From: Frondihabitans sp. 762G35 | Lineage (GTDB): Bacteria > Actinomycetota > Actinomycetes > Actinomycetales > Microbacteriaceae | DNA: 64,000 nt | Assembly: GCF_002074055.1 (NCBI RefSeq) | Contig: NZ_CP014619.1 | Span: 2,356,001 to 2,420,000, forward strand | Direction: 5' to 3' | In this document: positions 59,929 to 64,000 of the stretch, one piece after another | Layout: each line of letters starts with the position of its first letter | Numbering within the stretch: position 1 is the stretch's first letter | Program-made: the position numbers and the translations under genes | The notes under the pieces: generated by a model | The model's database searches: none | What the model was told of the DNA's origin: nothing | The model's input: the letters and a program-made list of their open reading frames with translations, nothing else

Positions 59929-60582
59929 ATGTCCAGCACCCTCCACGCCGCGGCCAAGGCCAAGCGTCTCCGTTTCGCTCCCCTCGCCATCGCGACCGGT
60001 GTCCTCGGGGCCGTCCTGCTCTCGGTCTCGATGTCCGGCACCCTGTCGGGCTTCGTGGCCTCCATCACGAACTCGACGAACACGGCGGCGACCGGCGCCC
60101 TCGTCATGCAGGAGACCAACGCCGGTGCGACCGTCACCTGCACCTCCACCGACGGCGGCTCCGCCTCCACCAACGCGGCCACCTGCTCGACGATCAACAA
60201 GTTCGGCGGGTCGACCACGATGATCCCGGGCCAGACCGTCACCACCCCGATCTCCATCAAGAACACGGGCTCCGTCGCCGCGAACACCTTCACGCTCACC
60301 CCGGGCACGGCCTGCACGCAGTCGAACAGCGGCGCGATCAACGGCTCCGCCACCGACCTCTGCGCCAAGATGATCGTCGTCGTGACGAACACCACCGCCA
60401 ACACGACCGTCTACTCCGGCACACTGGCCGGCCTCGCTTCCGCCGGCGCCCTCCCCCTCCCCGCCGCGGCCGCCGGCGCGTCGACCGGCTTCAGCTTCGC
60501 CGTGACGCTCCCCTCCACCGCAGGCAACACCTACCAGGGCCTCGCCGCCTCGCTGCCCCTCACCTGGACCTTCTCCAGCTAG
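59929..60582 (+). CDS. Camelysin/TasA-like secreted protein
   Basis: 217 residues; ATG 59929 behind AAGGGA. The N-terminus is basic (AAKAKRLRF), then a hydrophobic stretch GVLGAVLLSVSMSGTLSGFVASITNSTNT, in the SipW-processed style of TasA/CalY. The mature part is Thr/Ala/Asn/Ser rich and strand-like, with Cys at VTCTS, AATCST, GTACTQ and TDLCAK forming likely disulfides. The next gene (60630) is a SipW-type peptidase, as in TasA-sipW pairs that build extracellular fibres. Fibre formation is inference. Confidence 0.78.
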   Translation: MSSTLHAAAKAKRLRFAPLAIATGVLGAVLLSVSMSGTLSGFVASITNSTNTAATGALVMQETNAGATVTCTSTDGGSASTNAATCSTINKFGGSTTMIPGQTVTTPISIKNTGSVAANTFTLTPGTACTQSNSGAINGSATDLCAKMIVVVTNTTANTTVYSGTLAGLASAGALPLPAAAAGASTGFSFAVTLPSTAGNTYQGLAASLPLTWTFSS

Positions 60583-60629
60583 CAGCACCGCCCCCAGCAG
60601 CCCACCCGGACGGCGAGAGAGTCGACACC

Positions 60630-61559
60630 ATGACGGACGTCACGAGGATCGAAGCGGTCACCCCCACCGCCGAGATCTCAGGAGCCCCGGCTCCCCTGGA
60701 CCACCCCACCAGGCTTCGTCGCACCGTCCGCCCGTCGACCGTCGCTCTCTGGGTGGGCACGTTGGTCGTCCTCGCGATCGTCGCCGCCGCCCTCGTCTTC
60801 CAGGCGCACGGCGGCCGATGGTTCGTCGTGCAGACCCCGTCCATGGGCACGGCCGCCCCGGTCGGGACGCTCGTCCTGACGGTTCCCACGCCGATCTCCG
60901 ACATCCGCGTCGGCGACGTCGTCACGTTCCGCCCGCCGACCGAGCGCGGCGTCGTCTACACGCACCGCGTCGTGACGGCAGGAGCCCCGGGCCTCGGCAC
61001 CCGCGGCGACATCAACGGCGCCACCGACCCGTGGACCCTCGCCCAGGGCGACCTCATCGGCCGCGTCTCCCTCGCACTCCCGGTCGCCGGCTGGGTCGCC
61101 CGGGCCTTCCCGATCCTCCTCGTGGGGACCGCCTTCGTCCTCTTCGCCACCCGCCTCATCGCGGCTCCGGCCCGCCGGGTGTCCTTCCGGATCCTCGGCT
61201 TCTCGATGCTGGCGTCGCTCACGGTCTACGTGCTCCGCCCGCTCGTCGGCCTCGTGGTGCTCACGACGTCGGTGTCGGGGGCAGGAGCCACGGCGCAGGT
61301 CGTCTCCACGGGCATCCTGCCCATCCGCGTCTCCGCGAAGGGCGGCTCCTCCGTCGACCTCGTCGCCGGGCAGGTCGGCAGCGTCACGGTGCCCTCCCTC
61401 GCCGATCTCGGGCACTACAGCCTCTCCTCGGCCCTGAACCTCACGGTGCCCGAGTGGTTCGTCTTCGCCGCCGTGTGCTCGATCCCCCTGCTCTGGTGCT
61501 TCGTCGTCGGGCTGCCCGCCACCCCGGGCCCCGTCGCCGACGAGGACCCGACCGCCTGA
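60630..61559 (+). CDS. Signal peptidase I, SipW/ER type
   Basis: 309 residues. After a 35-residue leader and a membrane segment (~40-60), the catalytic Ser is in VQTPSMGTAAP (~71) and the second site is VVYTHRVV (~110), with His in place of the bacterial-type Lys. This is the ER-type (archaeal/SipW) signature. Two or more further membrane segments lie at the C-terminal half. It starts 47 bases after the camelysin-like stop, and presumably cleaves it. Confidence 0.85.
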   Translation: MTDVTRIEAVTPTAEISGAPAPLDHPTRLRRTVRPSTVALWVGTLVVLAIVAAALVFQAHGGRWFVVQTPSMGTAAPVGTLVLTVPTPISDIRVGDVVTFRPPTERGVVYTHRVVTAGAPGLGTRGDINGATDPWTLAQGDLIGRVSLALPVAGWVARAFPILLVGTAFVLFATRLIAAPARRVSFRILGFSMLASLTVYVLRPLVGLVVLTTSVSGAGATAQVVSTGILPIRVSAKGGSSVDLVAGQVGSVTVPSLADLGHYSLSSALNLTVPEWFVFAAVCSIPLLWCFVVGLPATPGPVADEDPTA

Positions 61560-61574
61560 GCACCCGCGCCGGAG

Positions 61575-61638
61575 CGGCGGTGCGCCAGACCGGCGGTGCG
61601 CCAGACCGGCGGTGCGTCAGACCGGCGGTGCGTCAGAG
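61575..61638. repeat. Four 16-bp tandem repeats
   Basis: CGGCGGTGCGCCAGAC twice, then CGGCGGTGCGTCAGAC and CGGCGGTGCGTCAGAG, contiguous from 61575 to 61638. The last unit contains the stop codon of the epimerase gene (minus strand, 61633-61635). Confidence 0.8.
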
Positions 61639-62562
61639 CGCGGTGATCTCCCAGGACGCCGCGTGGCTCGCGCCGGGCTCCAGCCGCACGAGGTCAGTGC
61701 CCGACGAGAACGCGTCCGGCGGGCACGTCATCGGCTCGACGGCGAGGCCGAGGCGGCTGACGGCGGGGTCGGGACGGTCGGCCGTGTGGATCTGCACCCA
61801 GGGCAGCTCCTCCCCCCATGTCATCGACACGCCAGTGCCGGAGGGAGCGGTCACGATGACCGTGGCGTCCCCGCCGGATGTCCGCTCGAGGCCGGTGAAC
61901 GCGTGGTCGACGAACACGTCGCCCAGCACCCGCGGGGAACGGAAATCGAACTCCACACGCGAGGCGACGTCGCCGAGCGCGGTCGGGATCAGGCGGTCCT
62001 CCGTCACGTCGAGGAACCTCGACGCGGGCAGCTCGAGGGTCCAGTCGTCGACGCGGCCCGGACCCGCGACGAGGTAGGGGTGCGGCGCCGTGCCGTAGGG
62101 AGCCGCCACGTCGCCCCGGTTGACGGTCTCGACCGTGGTCGAGAGGCCCGAGTCGGACAGCGCGTACGTCACCGTCACGTCGAGCGGGAACGGGTAGCCG
62201 TCGCTCGGGACGACCTCCGCCGTGAGCACCACCGACGACGCCGTCGCCTCCTGCACGTCGAACCGGCTCCACACGAGCAGGCCGTGGAGGGCGTGCCCCC
62301 GCTCCGGCTCCGTCAGCGGCAGCCGGTGCTCGACGCCGTCGAACGTGTACGTCCCGTCGACGATCCGGTTGGGCCACGGAACCAAGACGGCGCCCCGGTA
62401 GGCGGGACGCACCTCGTCCGCGTCGAAGGGCACCACGAGGTCGCGTCCGTCGTACGTCAGGGTGCGGAGCGTCGCCCCCACCGCGGCGATGGTGGCGCTG
62501 TAGGGCCCGTGGTCGATGGTGATCTGCCGGCCGCTGAGGGGCCGGGCATCCTGCGTGGTCAT
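61633..62562 (-). CDS. Aldose 1-epimerase family protein
   Basis: 309 residues. Mutarotase features: NRIVDGTYTFDG (~65), the first catalytic-type His in GHALHGLLVW (~88), the second in GTAPHPYLVAGPG (~155) and the C-terminal acid in GLAVEPMTCPPDAF (~270). It interconverts sugar anomers; beside arabinofuranosidase the natural sugar may be L-arabinose. It follows the GH51 gene on the same strand with a 63-base gap. Confidence 0.86.
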   Translation of the reverse strand: MTTQDARPLSGRQITIDHGPYSATIAAVGATLRTLTYDGRDLVVPFDADEVRPAYRGAVLVPWPNRIVDGTYTFDGVEHRLPLTEPERGHALHGLLVWSRFDVQEATASSVVLTAEVVPSDGYPFPLDVTVTYALSDSGLSTTVETVNRGDVAAPYGTAPHPYLVAGPGRVDDWTLELPASRFLDVTEDRLIPTALGDVASRVEFDFRSPRVLGDVFVDHAFTGLERTSGGDATVIVTAPSGTGVSMTWGEELPWVQIHTADRPDPAVSRLGLAVEPMTCPPDAFSSGTDLVRLEPGASHAASWEITAL

Positions 62563-62625
62563 CGGAACTCGTCTTTCGTCTCGGGGCTGCCAGGATACGG
62601 GGCGCAGGATGCCCGGCCGATGCTC

Positions 62626-64000
62626 TCAGGCGCGGGCGAGCCGCACCACGTTCCACGACACCGGCGGGAGGACCACGGACAGCACGGTGCCGTCCCAGCT
62701 CGTGTCGGGATTCGCCAGGGGCGCGACGGAGTCGGCGGTGTCGACCGTGACCGTGAGGTAGGGATCGGGGTTGCTGAGCTGGGTGGCCTCGACCAGGCGG
62801 GACTCGCCGAACGCGCGGGTGTCGATGGCGATGGTGACCGGCTCCGTCAGCGAGCGGTTGACCGCGAAGACGGCGACCTCGCCCGTCTCGGGATCGTGGG
62901 TCGCGACCGCGTCGACGCCGGGGACGTCGCCGTACTTCGCGGTCTCGTGCACGGGAGCCGTCAGCTCGACGCGGAGGACGTCCCCGACGGCGAACCGCGA
63001 GGCCTGCGCGAACGGGTGGAAGGTCGTCTGCCGCCAGCTCCGCCCGCCCGTCTCGGTCATGATGGGCGCGATCACGTTGACGAGCTGCGCGAGCGAGGCG
63101 CTGGCGACCCGGTCGCTGTGCTTCAGCAGCGAGATGAGCAGGCTCCCGACCACGACGGCGTCGGCGACGCTGTACTGGTCCTCCAGAAGAGTCGGAGCGA
63201 CCGGCCAGTCGTTCTTCGGGGCCTGGCTCGCATCCCCGTTGAGGTACCAAACGTTCCACTCGTCGAACGAGATGTTGATCCGCTTGCTGCGCTTCTTCGC
63301 TGCTCGGACGTGGTCGACGCTCGCCACCACGTCCTCGATGAAATGATCCATCTCGACGGCGGAGGCGAGGAAGCTGGCGAGGTCGCCGTTCTCCTCCCAG
63401 TAGTAGCCGTGGGCCGAGATGAGGTCGACCTCGTCGTAGGACTCCTCGAGCACCTCCCGCTCCCAGGTGCCGAAGGTCTCGATGGCGGAGCCCGAGCTGC
63501 CGCAGGCGACGAGGGTGAGCCGGTCGTCCATCATGCGCATCGCTCGCGCGGTCTCGGCCGCGAGGCGGCCGTATTCGCGCGCCGTCTTGTGGCCGATCTG
63601 CCACGGACCGTCCATCTCGTTGCCGAGGCACCAGAACGTGATGTCGTAGGGGTCCTCGGCACCGTTCCGCTTGCGGAGGTCGGAGTGGAACGAGCCCCCG
63701 GTGCCGTTGGCGTAGTCGAGGAGATCGACGGCGTCCTGGACGCCCCGCGTCCCCAGGTTGACGGCCATCATCGGCTCGACGCGGGCCTTGCGCGCCCAGC
63801 GGACGAACTCGTCGAGGCCGACGGTGTTGGGCTCGGTGGAGTGCCAGGCCAGATCGCGGCGGGCCGGACGCTGATCGACCGGGCCGATGCCGTCCTCCCA
63901 GCGGTAGCCGGAGACGAAGTTGCCACCGGGGTAGCGGACCGTGGAGATGCCGAGCTCGCGGACGAAGGCGAGGACGTCGCCACGGAAGCCGTCCTCGTCG
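62626..64000 (-). CDS. Alpha-L-arabinofuranosidase, GH51, partial (5' end outside)
   Basis: 458 codons are visible; reading on the minus strand, the frame continues without stop to the right edge, where VRYPGGNFVSGYRWEDG is encoded, so ~45-60 N-terminal residues are missing. The acid/base Glu is in WCLGNEMDGPWQIG and the nucleophile Glu in ISFDEWNVWY; a beta-sandwich C-terminal domain ends in VSWNVVRLARA. It releases L-arabinose from arabinoxylo-oligosaccharides, feeding araBDA. No secretion signal can be judged because the start is outside; GH51 enzymes are often cytosolic. Confidence 0.92.
   Translation of the reverse strand, partial: DEDGFRGDVLAFVRELGISTVRYPGGNFVSGYRWEDGIGPVDQRPARRDLAWHSTEPNTVGLDEFVRWARKARVEPMMAVNLGTRGVQDAVDLLDYANGTGGSFHSDLRKRNGAEDPYDITFWCLGNEMDGPWQIGHKTAREYGRLAAETARAMRMMDDRLTLVACGSSGSAIETFGTWEREVLEESYDEVDLISAHGYYWEENGDLASFLASAVEMDHFIEDVVASVDHVRAAKKRSKRINISFDEWNVWYLNGDASQAPKNDWPVAPTLLEDQYSVADAVVVGSLLISLLKHSDRVASASLAQLVNVIAPIMTETGGRSWRQTTFHPFAQASRFAVGDVLRVELTAPVHETAKYGDVPGVDAVATHDPETGEVAVFAVNRSLTEPVTIAIDTRAFGESRLVEATQLSNPDPYLTVTVDTADSVAPLANPDTSWDGTVLSVVLPPVSWNVVRLARA

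Noticed and set aside
1-64000. tRNA, rRNA, transposase, integrase or attachment sites
   Set aside because: None seen on either strand by eye; a tRNAscan and ISfinder search would settle it.

Overview
The window is about 70% G+C, densely coded and rich in GTG and TTG starts, with many 4-bp ATGA/GTGA stop-start overlaps. Together with TAT export, CorA, PiT, a Pls/PosA-type NRPS and a whole araBDA operon, this points to a high-GC Gram-positive actinobacterium, most likely Microbacteriaceae (inferred, not proven). I saw no rRNA, tRNA, CRISPR array, transposase or prophage. Both ends cut through genes: a RibD-C-type reductase on the left and a GH51 arabinofuranosidase on the right.

Layout. 0-3.5 kb: three-gene ABC exporter (two MacB/FtsX-like permeases and an ATPase). 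3.5-12.3 kb: housekeeping and accessory genes (class I amidotransferase-like hydrolase, alpha/beta hydrolases, PadR regulator with a His/Gly-Phe-rich N-terminus, membrane glycosyltransferase-like protein, MFS transporter, NAD(P)HX epimerase). 12.4-21 kb: M18 aminopeptidase, acyl-CoA synthetase, ABC-2 transporter, TAT-exported ferritin-like protein, CorA. 21-27 kb: phosphopantetheinyl transferase, a 1321-residue Pls-type poly-amino-acid synthetase and an M1 peptidase, overlapping stop to start. 27-33 kb: acetyltransferase, EEP hydrolase, metY-like gene with an unusual leader, GT87-like mannosyltransferase, PiT phosphate permease behind a candidate PHO box. 33-39.3 kb: araBDA with a LacI-type operator, two orphan genes, a LacI regulator. 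39.3-42.1 kb: PfkB kinase, ADP-ribosylglycohydrolase, PrmC-like methylase.

42-61.6 kb looks like an extracellular-matrix locus: Wzz/BY-kinase-like protein, four glycosyltransferases, a Wzx-type flippase, an O-antigen-ligase-like protein, a membrane-anchored accessory protein, a 1574-residue secreted propeller/FN3/LamG/PKD protein translationally coupled to a glycosyltransferase and the flippase, a secreted parallel beta-helix protein, and a camelysin/TasA-like protein followed by a SipW-type signal peptidase. Four promoter regions in this locus carry the same C-rich/G-rich dyad (CCCC, then 4-6 bases, then GGGG), which I did not see elsewhere in the window; I propose it marks a matrix regulon. 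61.6-64 kb returns to arabinose use (aldose 1-epimerase and GH51), which fits with araBDA.

At DNA level, the nonamer GCAGGATGC occurs at least 21 times on the two strands (under one expected from composition), and a REP-like palindrome (GACTCCACGAC arms) occurs three times between genes.
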